DNA of 64,000 nucleotides, taken from contig NC_088359.1 of assembly GCF_036884655.1 (NCBI RefSeq), forward strand, positions 16,163,501 to 16,227,500. The letters run 5' to 3'. Shown one piece after another: positions 55,380 to 64,000 of this stretch. This DNA comes from Musa acuminata AAA Group. Its lineage: Eukaryota > Streptophyta > Magnoliopsida > Zingiberales > Musaceae. The stretch's first letter is position 1. Each line of letters starts with the position of its first letter. Both the position numbers and the translations under genes were made by a program. The notes under the pieces were generated by a model. That model ran no database searches and had not been told where the DNA came from. It was given only the letters and a program-made list of their open reading frames with translations.

Positions 55380-56963
55380 CTACAAGAAAGGATGATGTTT
55401 AGGTACCCATTTGTTTTTGGGTGCCTCATAAATAGATCTGCATTTTCTATCATGTTGCATAGAGTTTATCATGGTTCCTTTAGGAACCCAAATTAGTTTG
55501 TTTGGACTTATTTTCTTGAATGGACAACAATGTGTCTTGTGTCCAGATTTGCAACAAAAGTTGCACTTGGTTTGGTGTTGAACATGTAAGATGGAGCCTT
55601 TTATGAACGTGGTTGGATTTTGGTGAGGACTTCTCACAAATCCAATTCCGCTCCCTTTTGGAATGTGACCCTTGTTTGCAAGGATCATTTTTAATGACTT
55701 GCTACCAACCTCAAATTTCTTCAAGGTGTCCTTGAGTAGCAGGTTTTCTTTTTGCAAAGTTTCTAAATCATGACATTTGATACATGAATTTAAACTATCA
55801 TGATGTTCGACTTTTAACTTATCAAACTCACACGTAAGACTATCATGCATCTTTTTCAGCAATTTATATTTTCTACTTATACTCTTGCATTCGTCAAATA
55901 AGTCATTGAAAGCATTTAATAATTCATCGAAAGATAAATCAGCATCTATTGAATTTGTTACCTCATCTTCGATGGCCATTAAGGCGTAATGAGCAACTTG
56001 CTCGGTGTTGGACTCCTCTTCCTCAGATGCGCTCGAATCATCCCATGTTGCTTGGAGCGCCTTCTTCTTTGTTGTTCTTTTCTTGACTTGGGGACAATCA
56101 CTTTTGTAGTGTCCCGGTTTTTTGCATTCATAGCAGATTACTTGGTCCTTTTTGGGTTCAAGTTTATTTTTTGCATCATTCTTAAACTTATTTCTTTTAA
56201 AGAATTTTTTAAACTTTCTTGTTAGAAGTGCCAAGTCATCATCACAGTCCTCATCACTTGAGTTTTCTCTCAAGTGGCATTCTGAAGTTTTGAGTGCCAT
56301 ATCCTTCCTGTTCTTTGGAAGGATGTCTTCTTGCTCTTCATGAGCTTTACAAGTCATTTCGTAGGTCATTAATGACCCGATTAGTTCTTCAAGAGGGAAA
56401 TTTCGCAGATCTTTTGCCTCTTGAATAGCGGTGACTTTAGGATCCCAACTCTTAGGAAGGGATCTTAGTATCTTATTAACAAGCTCAAAATCCGAAAAGC
56501 TCTTTCCGAGTCCTTTTAGACCGTTGACGACATCCGTGAAACGGGTAAACATGTCGCCAATGGTTTCACTCGGTTTCATACGGAAAAGTTCGAAAGAGTG
56601 TAACAGCAAATTGATTTTTGACTCTTTTACTCTACTTGTGCCCTCATGGGTCACTTCGAGTGTGTGCCAAATATCAAATGCAGTTTCACAAGTTGAAACA
56701 CGGTTAAACTCATTTTTATCAAGTGCACAAAATAAGGCATTCATAGCCTTTGCATTTAGAGCGAAAGCCTTCTTTTCCAAATCATTCCAATCGATCATTG
56801 GAAGAGAAGACTTTGAAAAACCATTCTCGACAAGATTCCATAATTCAAAATCCATAGAAATAAGAAAGATCCTCATTCGGGTCTTCCAGTAGGTGTAGTC
56901 CGTCCCATTAAACATGGGTGGACGTGTAATGGAATGGCCCTCTTGGTTTCCGGCGTAAGCCAT
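55380..56963 (-). CDS. Element E Gag (nucleocapsid polyprotein)
   Basis: An intact ORF of 527 codons; the ATG at 56963 lies 50 bp inside the 5' LTR, in the same position as in C1, C2, D and F. Residues 11-40 are DUF4219-like (ITRPPMFNGTDYTYWKTRM); about 60-210 are the UBN2 gag domain; an acidic patch is at 233-245; zinc knuckle 1 is CYECKKPGHYKSDC at 277-290; a charged, coiled-coil-like stretch is at 340-425; and zinc knuckle 2 is CNFCCKSGHKTHCC at 467-480. Gag forms the virus-like particle and binds the genomic RNA. The ORF ends in UAG, followed in frame by protease, and D has UAG at the same codon, so readthrough as a Gag-Pol switch is possible. Confidence 0.93.
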   Translation of the reverse strand: MAYAGNQEGHSITRPPMFNGTDYTYWKTRMRIFLISMDFELWNLVENGFSKSSLPMIDWNDLEKKAFALNAKAMNALFCALDKNEFNRVSTCETAFDIWHTLEVTHEGTSRVKESKINLLLHSFELFRMKPSETIGDMFTRFTDVVNGLKGLGKSFSDFELVNKILRSLPKSWDPKVTAIQEAKDLRNFPLEELIGSLMTYEMTCKAHEEQEDILPKNRKDMALKTSECHLRENSSDEDCDDDLALLTRKFKKFFKRNKFKNDAKNKLEPKKDQVICYECKKPGHYKSDCPQVKKRTTKKKALQATWDDSSASEEEESNTEQVAHYALMAIEDEVTNSIDADLSFDELLNAFNDLFDECKSISRKYKLLKKMHDSLTCEFDKLKVEHHDSLNSCIKCHDLETLQKENLLLKDTLKKFEVGSKSLKMILANKGHIPKGSGIGFVRSPHQNPTTFIKGSILHVQHQTKCNFCCKSGHKTHCCPFKKISPNKLIWVPKGTMINSMQHDRKCRSIYEAPKNKWVPKHHPFL

Positions 56964-56995
56964 CTCTCTTGGGTTTTAATCCTTTTGAGAGTTAA

Positions 56996-57013
56996 CCGGG
57001 CTCTGATACCAAT
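56996..57013 (-). other. Element E: primer-binding site
   Basis: The minus strand reads ATTGGTATCAGAGCCCGG directly inside the 5' LTR; it has the perfect TGGTATCAGAGC complement of initiator tRNA-Met. Confidence 0.9.
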
Positions 57014-59090
57014 TGTTAGGATCGAGAGCACTAAGAGGGGGGGGGGGGGGGGTGAATTAGTGCAGTGGATATTTTTCAGCGATTAAAAAACGAAAGCTGC
57101 GTTCGTTCGATAAAGACTATTTTGATGCAAAAGCCGATTCTAAGATTACTTATGATTAAGTGCAGTTTACGTTTAAACACAGTTAGCGTCTAAACGCAGT
57201 TTGCGTCTAAATGCAGATTGCGTTTAAACTCAGATTGCGTCTAAGCGTAGTTTGCGTCTTAGCGCAGATTGCGTCTAAGCGCAGATTGCGTCTAAATGCA
57301 GATTGCGTCTAAGCGCAGATTGCGTCTAAACACAGTTTGTGTCTAGAAGCAGTTTAAGCAGAAGTATAAAGACAATGTGCTGCTGTTGTTCAGCTCAAAA
57401 CGTAATCTGCAAAAAACAGATTTACGTCTAAACGCAGATTTACGTCTAGACGCAGATTTACGTCTAAACGTAGATTTACGTCTTAAACGCAGATTTACGT
57501 CTAAACTTTGAAACTCATTTGTATGCTCGCAGAAGGCAGTATGCAGTTGAAATCAAGACGTAAACGTGAACTGAGATCTGATGATTGTGCGAGGAAAGCC
57601 GATTTACGTCTAAATGCAGTTTTACGTCTAAATGTTGAAACTCGTTCGTAAAATTGCAGAGGACAGTTTGCAGTTATCAATAGAATCAAGATGTAAGTGT
57701 AAACTGCAAAGAAACTCGTTCGTAAAAGCACGGAAGACGGTTCTGCAGAATCAAACGTAAACGTAAACTGTAATGTACGAAAACACGAATTTACGTCTGA
57801 ATGCAGATTCGGAAGAACAGCACTTAGAACTTGTTCGTGAAAGCGCAGAGAGCAGTAGTAATGAAGGAGGTTTGCAGTAATGATAAAGTGCTCAAAAATA
57901 AACGCAAACCAGAGATTTAGAGTGGTTCGGTCAGCCTTGACCTACTCCACTTTTGGCTTCCTCCACCGACGAGGTTGCCGACGTCAACTAGGGGCCTTCC
58001 TTCAATAGGCGAAGGCCAAACTTCCCTTTTACAGTTTCTCTCCTTTTGACAGGCTCAGGAGACCTTTCTCTCCTCACTTTACAACTGAAAACTTGAAGAA
58101 CAGAAGGAGGAGACTTAAAGGCTTTACAACACTTTTGAGCTCTTAGAATCACAGAAAAGATCAAGATTTCGGTGTAGGTCTGTATCTTTTCAGTGCTGAA
58201 TGGGTGGGGAATTTATAGGCCCCAACCCAATTCAAATTTGGAGATCAAAACGATCAAATCCCGGAATTCCGGGATCAGGCGGTTGCACCTCTTGACTGGA
58301 GAGGTTGCACCGCCTGGCAGAGCTCGAAGACCGAGCTCAGGCGGTGCCACCTCTCTGCTAGGGAGGTTGCACCGCCCAGTCTTGCTCGAAGACTGAGCTC
58401 AGGCGGTGCCACCTCTCTGCCAGGGAGGTTGCACCGCCCAGTCTAGCTCGAAGACTGAGCTCAGGCGGTGCCACCTCCCGGCTGGGGAGGTTGCACCGGC
58501 CAGTCTCGCTGGGAGGCTTAGCCCAGGCGGTGCCACCTCCTGGCCTGGGCGGTTGCACCTCCTGGTGCAATCAGGGTCCGAATGGTTCATTCCATTCGGC
58601 CCAATTTCAATCTTTCAGGGGCCCAATTGCCCCAAGATTAAGCCAATGGGATCACCTCCCATTTTCCAACTTAATCAACATGCTAACTACGATTAAATCT
58701 AAGACAACTTCTGCAGCTTTGCTTCGGTGCGTCAATCGCTCCTTCCGGCGAGTTTCCGGCGAACTTCCATCGATCATCCGATGAACCCTCGGTGATGCTC
58801 CTGCGGACTTCCGGCAAACTCCTGGACTTTGCGACGATCCACTTGGCAAGTTCCGACGAGCTTCGCTTGGCAAGCTTCTGGACTTCTCGGATCTGTTCTC
58901 GCAGAACCTCCGACGACCGTCCGAACTTCCGTCGAACTCTCGAACTCCCAACGTGATCATGAACTTGACTCCGGCGCAACTCCTGCTGCTTGTCTATCTT
59001 TCATCATAGTTAATCCTGCACACTTATCTCAACACATAGATTAGACAACAAATGACAATTGACTTCATCATCAAAATCCGAGATTCAACA
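57014..59090 (-). repeat. Element E: 5' LTR
   Basis: 2,077 bp partner of 49482-51585. It has a 16-G run (57037-57052), the 17-18 bp repeat arrays (57160-57350 and 57417-57635), TATA at 58210-58217 (reverse), palindromes at 58275-58565, and ends GAGATTCAACA followed by CTTTT. Confidence 0.93.
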
Positions 59091-59554
59091 CTTTTGCCGA
59101 GTCCTTTTAGGCCATTGACGACATCCGTGAAACGGGTGTACATGTCGCCAATAGTCTCTCTCGGTTTCATTCGGAAAAGTTCAAAAGAAAGTATCAAAAG
59201 ATTGATTTTTTACTCTTTCACTTTTCTTGTGCCTTCGTGAGTCATTTCGAGTGTATGCCAAATATCAAACGCGGTTTTACAAACCGAAACACGATTGAAC
59301 TCATTTTTATCAAGCGCACAAAATAAGGCATTCATAGCCTTTGCATTAAGAGCGAAAGTTTTCTTCTCTAATTCATTCCAATCGATCATTGGAAGAGAAG
59401 ACTTCGAAAATCCATTTTCGACAAGATTCCAAAGTTTAAAATCCATTGAAATAAGGAACATCCTTATTCGGGTCTTCCAATAGGTGTAGTTCGTCCCATT
59501 GAACATGGGTGGACGTGTAATAGAGTGGCCCTCTTGGTTTCCGGCGTATGCCAT
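59091..59554 (-). pseudogene. Element D gag, N-terminal part
   Basis: The ATG at 59554 starts MAYAGNQEGHSITRPPMFNG, as in E. The DUF4219-like region and the start of UBN2 follow. A stop near 59210 (in KVKE*KINL) and further decay lie before the E insertion at 59091. The frame continues beyond E at 49481. Confidence 0.9.
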
Positions 59555-59586
59555 CTCTCTTGGGTTTTAATCCATTTGAGAGTTAA

Positions 59587-59604
59587 CCCCGCTCTGATAC
59601 CAAT
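59587..59604 (-). other. Element D: primer-binding site
   Basis: Minus strand ATTGGTATCAGAGC then GGGG, next to the 5' LTR; initiator tRNA-Met type. Confidence 0.88.
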
Positions 59605-60921
59605 TGTTAGGATCAAGAGCACTAAGAGAGGGGGGGTGAATTAGTGCAAAAGAAAACTTTCAACGATTTAAAACGATATTCGTACGATGAAATCATTTCC
59701 GACGTAAAACCGTTTTCGGAAACTTAACTTGAAAGCGAGTTCGTAAAGGAGTGTAGCAAAAGTAATGAGGAAGTAAAGCACATATGGAGGTTTGCAGTAA
59801 GGTAAGCAGCAAGAATAAATGCAAACCAGAGAGCACCGCAATTTTAGAGTGGTTCGGTCAATCTTGACCTACAACCACTTTCGGCTTCCTCCTCCGACGA
59901 GGTCACCGACGTCCATTAGAGGCCTTCCTTCAATAGGCAATGGCCAACCACCCTTTTACAATTTCACTCCTTTTGACGGGCTTAGGAGACAACCCTTATA
60001 GAATTTTCACTCCTCTCTCAAATGATCGAAACATGGAAGAAAAGGGGGAGGAGAACTTTTAGCTTATACAACACTTTTGAGCTCTAAAAATCACATAGTA
60101 AGATTGGATTTTCGGTGCCCTTTCATGCAGGAAAGGGTGGGGTTTATATAGGCCCCAAACTGATTTGAATTTGGAGCTCAAAAATGTCATCTCCCGGATT
60201 TCCGGGGTCCTGGCGGTACTACCGCCATAATTGGGCGGTACTACCTCTCGAAGACCGAGCTCAGGTGGTACCACCGCCTGACAAGGGTGGTACCATCACC
60301 TAGTCTTGCTCGGAGACTGAGCCCAAGCGGTACCACTGCCTGACAGGGGCGGTACTACCACCCAGTCTCACTCGGAGACTGAGCCCTAGGCGGTGCCACC
60401 GCTTGGCAGGAATTCTAGATCCGAACGGGCTGATCCATTCGGCCCAATTTGGGTCTGTCAAGGGCCCAATTGCCCCCAAATTAAGTCAATGGGATTACCT
60501 CCCATTCCTAGCTTAATCTACATGTTAATTATGATATTTCTTAAAACATTTACTGTAACTTGCTCCGATGCGTCAATCGCTTCTTCCGGCGAGCTTCCGA
60601 CGAACATCCGACGAACCCTCGGCGATGCTCCAGTGGACTTCCGGCAAACTCCTAGACTTGTGATGATCCACTTGGCGAGTTCCGACGAGCTTCTTTAGCA
60701 AACTCCTAGACTTCTCGGATTTGTTCCCGTAGAACCTCCGACAACCATCCGGACTTCCGTCGAACTCTCGAACCCCCAACGTGATCATAGTCTTGACTCT
60801 AGCACAACTCCTATTGCATGTCTTACTTCCATCGTAGTTAATCCTGTACACTTATCTCAACATATGGATTAGATAACAACAAATGACAATTGACTTCGTC
60901 ATCAAAATCTGAGATTCAACA
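59605..60921 (-). repeat. Element D: 5' LTR
   Basis: 1,317 bp, TGTTAGGATCAAGAGC...GAGATTCAACA, followed by GGATG. It is the reference copy for the split 3' LTR. Palindromes such as GGCGGTACTACCGCC occur near 60213, and the minus-strand TATA region (CCTATATAAACCCC) near 60145. It is clearly more diverged from its partner than the E pair, so D is an older insertion. Confidence 0.92.
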
Positions 60922-61169
60922 GGATGTAGGTCAAGATTGACCGAACTACTCTAAATCTCGGTTTGCATTTACATTCTCTCTCTATCTTAACTACCAACTA
61001 CCTCCATTGCTTTTCTTTAATTGTACTTCGCTTAATCTTAAGTTGAACTTTCCGAAACGGTTTTTCATCGAAAGTGTTTTTATCGTATGAACGTCGTTTT
61101 AAATCGTCGAAAGTTTTCCGCTACACTAATTAACCCCCCCCCCCCCCCCTAGTGCTCTTGATCCTAACA
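60922..61169 (+). repeat. Element F: 5' LTR, right portion
   Basis: Continues 6618 after the second GGATG copy: GTAGGTCAAGATTGACCGAAC, a U5 with CGTCGTTTTAAATCG, a C run near 61134-61149, and the LTR end CTTGATCCTAACA. Confidence 0.88.
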
Positions 61170-61187
61170 ATTGGTATTAGAGCCTCA
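61170..61187 (+). other. Element F: primer-binding site
   Basis: ATTGGTATTAGAGCCTC, one base off TGGTATCAGAGC (the same C-to-T change as in C1), directly after the LTR. Confidence 0.85.
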
Positions 61188-61218
61188 TTATTTCTCACTT
61201 GATTAACACTCAAGAGAA

Positions 61219-62079
61219 ATGGCTCTTTTTGGCAACCAAGAGGGTCACTCTCTCATTCGTCCTCCTTTTTTCAATGGGACGGACTACACTTATTGGAAAC
61301 CTTGAATAAGAGTTTTCCTGCTTTCGATTGATTTAAATTTATGGCACATGGTCAAAAATGGATTTAAAATGTCTTCTCTTCCAATGAACCATTAGAATGA
61401 TTTGGAGAAGAAGACGTTTTCTCTAAATGCAAAGGCTATGAATGCCTTATTTTGCGCTTTAGATAAAACGGAGTTTAATCGGGTTTCTTTGTGCGGAACG
61501 ACCTTTGATATTTGGCATATTCTCGAAATCACACACGAAGGCACAAGTAGCGTAAAAGATTCTAAAGTAAATTTTTTAATACACGATTATGAACTTTTTC
61601 GAATGAAACCAAGAGAGACTATTGGAGACATGTACACTTGTTTTACATATGTCGTCAATAGTCTAAAAGGACTTGGTAAAAGTTTTTCGATTTTTGAACT
61701 CGTTAATAAGATTTTACGCTCACTTTCTAAAACTTGGGACTCAAAAGTAACGGCTTTACAAGAATCAAAAGATTTGAACCATTTCCCTCTCAAAGAACTT
61801 ATCGGGTCGTTGATGACCTATGAAATGACGTGCAATGCATGTAAAGAATATGAGAACCACCTTCCAAAGAACAAATTTAAAAAGTTCATTAAACAAAAAT
61901 TAAAGAACAAAAAGAATGGAACTACTTGGTTTGAACGCAGGAAAAACATAAATTGGGACGAATCAAGCTCCTCCGAAGACGAGGAGAAAATCAACAAAGG
62001 CGAGACGACAAACTATGCCTTAACGGCTTTCGACAAGGAGGTAATCAAAACCCCCTTAATTTATTTTGAAATTACATAA
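61219..62079 (+). pseudogene. Gag-like ORF of element F with two in-frame stops
   Basis: The ATG at 61219 (MALFGNQEGHS-IRPPFFNGTDYTYW) is followed by a TGA (about 61303) and a TAG (about 61393). From 61402 the frame is open for 225 codons through the UBN2 region. It lacks the zinc knuckles, is shorter than C1 in the acidic segment, and ends LIYFEIT, like C1 and C2. Similarity to D/E Gag ends at GAGGTAATC, where C1/C2 have AAGGTAAGTAAC. No pol follows in the 1.9 kb visible. Confidence 0.85.
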
Positions 62080-64000
62080 TGCTTTTCATTATGCATTTTT
62101 TATTTAGTTTAAGAAAATTAAATATTCTTAAAAATTACATGTTTAATAAAAAAAATACAAAAATCATGATCATGCTAGTAATTTCAAAAATGATAACAAA
62201 AATTACATGTTTAATAAAAAATTAATTTTGATTAAAAATGCCTTATGAAATCATGCTATATGTGGTTAAGAAGTAATACTGTGTATCATATTGCTTTCCA
62301 TTGTTATTTTTTTATTTTGATTAAATGAAATCATGTTTGATTTGAAGTAATACATAATGATGGAAAGAAAATATTAAATGTTTTGATATCATAATTGATG
62401 ATTTTATGCATGAGACTTTAAAGTTATACAAGATGATTTTTATGATTTATTGGTCTTGATGGTTTTTATGATGAAATTCATTTTTTGATCCTAAACGTTG
62501 ATGCATGTTTTTATTTGGCATAAAAGAAAAGAACATACATGTATGAAATAAATCACATGAATTAAAACAACTAAAAAGTGGAAAGGTTTCTCCTTGAAAA
62601 TTTTATTTTTTTGACTTTATTGATTTTTTAAAAAAAGAGATTAATGAATCTATTTATATCATCTTTATAAATCTCTTGAACCATGAAATTGATTTTGATT
62701 GTTTGAATTTAATGGGTTTTATCAAAATCACGATCTTGATTTCTCGAGATTTATTACATGAAATCTTTTATATGAATCAAGATTTTTCATGATCTCCTAA
62801 GAATTTTTTACGTTATTTATTTAAGAGGAGATGTGTAAAAATGAATTATGTCTTTTGGTTTTCACATGATCTCATCTTTCATGACATGATTTTCTGTCTT
62901 TGTATAACTCCTTGTATTCATCACCCAATTAATTTCTCTTGATAAGATTAAATGAATGAGATGATATAAAATTATGCATGAAATACTCTTGATATTATTT
63001 TGATGCATGCAAATATGAAGTTATGATCATGCATGGTATGATGCAATTTGACAAATTAATACCATCATGAAACATTTATGATTTGCAATGATGTATGCAA
63101 TACTATTGCTTTTTAATTATGATGTGATGTATTGCATATGATATGAATCATGATTTAAAATGCTATGAATTGTTGCTAAAATGATGTATTATAAATGTTG
63201 ATTTAATGTTTTGTATCATGAATGCTCTAAATGATGAATGTTTGGTATCATGATCAAAATGTTGATAAATACTTAAAAATTTTAATATTTTAGTATCATG
63301 TATGATAAGCTCATAATGATGATTGATTTTTCGGTATCGTGCATGAAAAATGAAATGAAATGTTATTGAATTTGTGTATGTTGTAAATTGACACTATAAT
63401 GATGCACAAATAAGAATGATTACTTACCTTTATCATGATTTAGAAATTGATGTAAAGGGTCTTTCCTTCTTTTTGACAATGACAAAGGGGGAGCAAAACA
63501 TACTAGAAAGCAAAAAATTTGCTAGCTCGCACAATTCAAGAAGAAAGCAAAAATTGCACTTCTCAAAAAAGAAGAAATTGCTATCTTGAACATCACCAAG
63601 AATTGCTTATTTGAAGTCTCAAGAAGATGCAAAAATATGCTATCTTGCACATCGCAAAGAAAAGCAAATATGCCAACTTACATATCTTTAAATTTGCTAG
63701 CCTGTATGTTGTAAAACTTATATATTTTAAGAAGCAAGTGTTGCTTTTTTGAACATCTCTAATTTGCTAGCTTGCATAATGTAGAACTTGCTATCTTGAA
63801 CACTACAAAGAAGTGTTATCTTACCTATCTCAAGAAGTAAAAATGCTAAACTTATACATCTAGCAAAATTTACAAACTTACAAAACTTTAAATTTTTGCT
63901 AGCTTGCATGATGATAAAAAAACTAGAAATTATGTTTATCATGCAATGTGTTGAACCTATATTCCAAACACATGAATAGTTGGACTTCTCCTTTTTGTTG
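62080..64000 (+). other. Element F: non-coding region with TTGCTAGCTTG repeats, cut by the window end
   Basis: From 62080 to about 63470 AT-rich DNA with ATGATG/CATGAT words, matching C1 and C2. From about 63510 to 63920 the TTGCTAGCTTGCA/TTGCTATCTTG repeats recur. GACAAAGGGGGAGCAAAA (about 63479) is a purine tract, also present in C1 and C3. No coding frame. The 3' LTR of F should lie beyond the window. Confidence 0.75.

Larger units (their letters stand above)
49482..59090 (-). mobile_element. Element E: nearly intact Sirevirus-like Copia element
   Basis: 9,609 bp with CTTTT at 49477-49481 and 59091-59095. Long, very similar LTRs (49482-51585 and 57014-59090), PBS, an intact 527-codon gag, and pol in the same frame, broken only by a UAG at the gag-protease border and one TGA in integrase. 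Two CCHC knuckles in Gag, long LTRs and the pol motifs ([17 protein letters not shown]) are typical of Sireviruses. There is no env-like ORF. It is the youngest autonomous-type insertion in the window. Confidence 0.93.
6619..60921 (-). mobile_element. Element D: Sirevirus-like Copia element, heavily interrupted
   Basis: Flanked by GGATG at 6614-6618 and 60922-60926. The pieces, in element order on the minus strand, are: 5' LTR 59605-60921, gag N-terminus 59091-59554, rest of gag and most of pol about 45628-49481, RNase H pieces 40694-40779 and 17815-18042, 3' non-coding 16418-17814, and 3' LTR 16417-15855 plus 7374-6619. Without the inserts it would be about 8.7 kb. The coding region has several stops and frameshifts, so D is dead. 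Insertions inside D: a solo LTR of family B, C2, C3 and E. Confidence 0.9.

Noticed and set aside
1..64000. Endogenous plant pararetrovirus or DNA transposon sequence
   Set aside because: No movement protein, coat protein or caulimovirus-type polyprotein motifs and no transposase were recognised. All coding remnants fit Copia elements or the LINE.

Overview
This window is plant nuclear DNA, almost certainly angiosperm intergenic heterochromatin. It holds Ty1/Copia retrotransposons of the Sirevirus and Angela types, a plant L1-type LINE ending in poly(A), and a short stretch that looks organellar. No ordinary host gene, tRNA, rRNA or CRISPR array is visible. The mix of Sireviruses with long LTRs and an Angela-type element fits a repeat-rich, perhaps monocot, genome, but I cannot name the species.

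The window resolves into one nested stack, and most insertions can be ordered by their target-site duplications (TSDs). Names used here: A, a Sirevirus-like 3' end (1-2768, +) inserted into G, a different Copia 3' end (LTR 2792-3560). Next is an organelle-like stretch (3561-5914) with a psbA fragment. It abuts the truncated 5' LTR of F, a gag-only element (+), which resumes at 60922 and runs off the right edge. Sirevirus D (-, 6619-60921, TSD GGATG) sits in the LTR of F. Inside D are: (i) a solo LTR of family B in D's 3' LTR (7375-15849, TSD GGTAC), itself split by gag-only element C1 (7873-14851, TSD CCTCT); (ii) gag-only element C2 (18043-40693, TSD GTGYT) in D's RNase H; (iii) a truncated element C3 (40780 to about 45627), also in RNase H, holding a solo LTR (43060-44988); (iv) Sirevirus E (49482-59090, TSD CTTTT) in D's gag. 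C2 in turn holds the LINE (20925-28671, 16-bp TSD), which holds a solo LTR (23688-25450, TSD GGAAT), and a complete Angela-like element B (29583-38017, TSD CTTGT). The deepest chain is F>D>C2>LINE>solo LTR.

Element E is the best preserved. Its gag is open, and INT C-terminus to RNase H is one open frame. Its integrase catalytic Glu is replaced by Gln, and one TGA follows. D and E both carry an in-frame UAG at the same position between gag and protease. C1, C2 and F keep only a gag-like ORF followed by 2-3 kb of AT-rich non-coding DNA. In C1 and C2 the gag similarity ends at a consensus-like 5' splice site. These look like a non-autonomous family that would depend on D/E-type partners for protease, integrase and reverse transcriptase.

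The most striking unexplained structure is in the leader of element B, between the primer-binding site and gag. A GC-rich island is followed by a dense set of inverted repeats. Four of these hairpins carry the same apical sequence on four different but self-complementary stems, as expected for a selected RNA structure.
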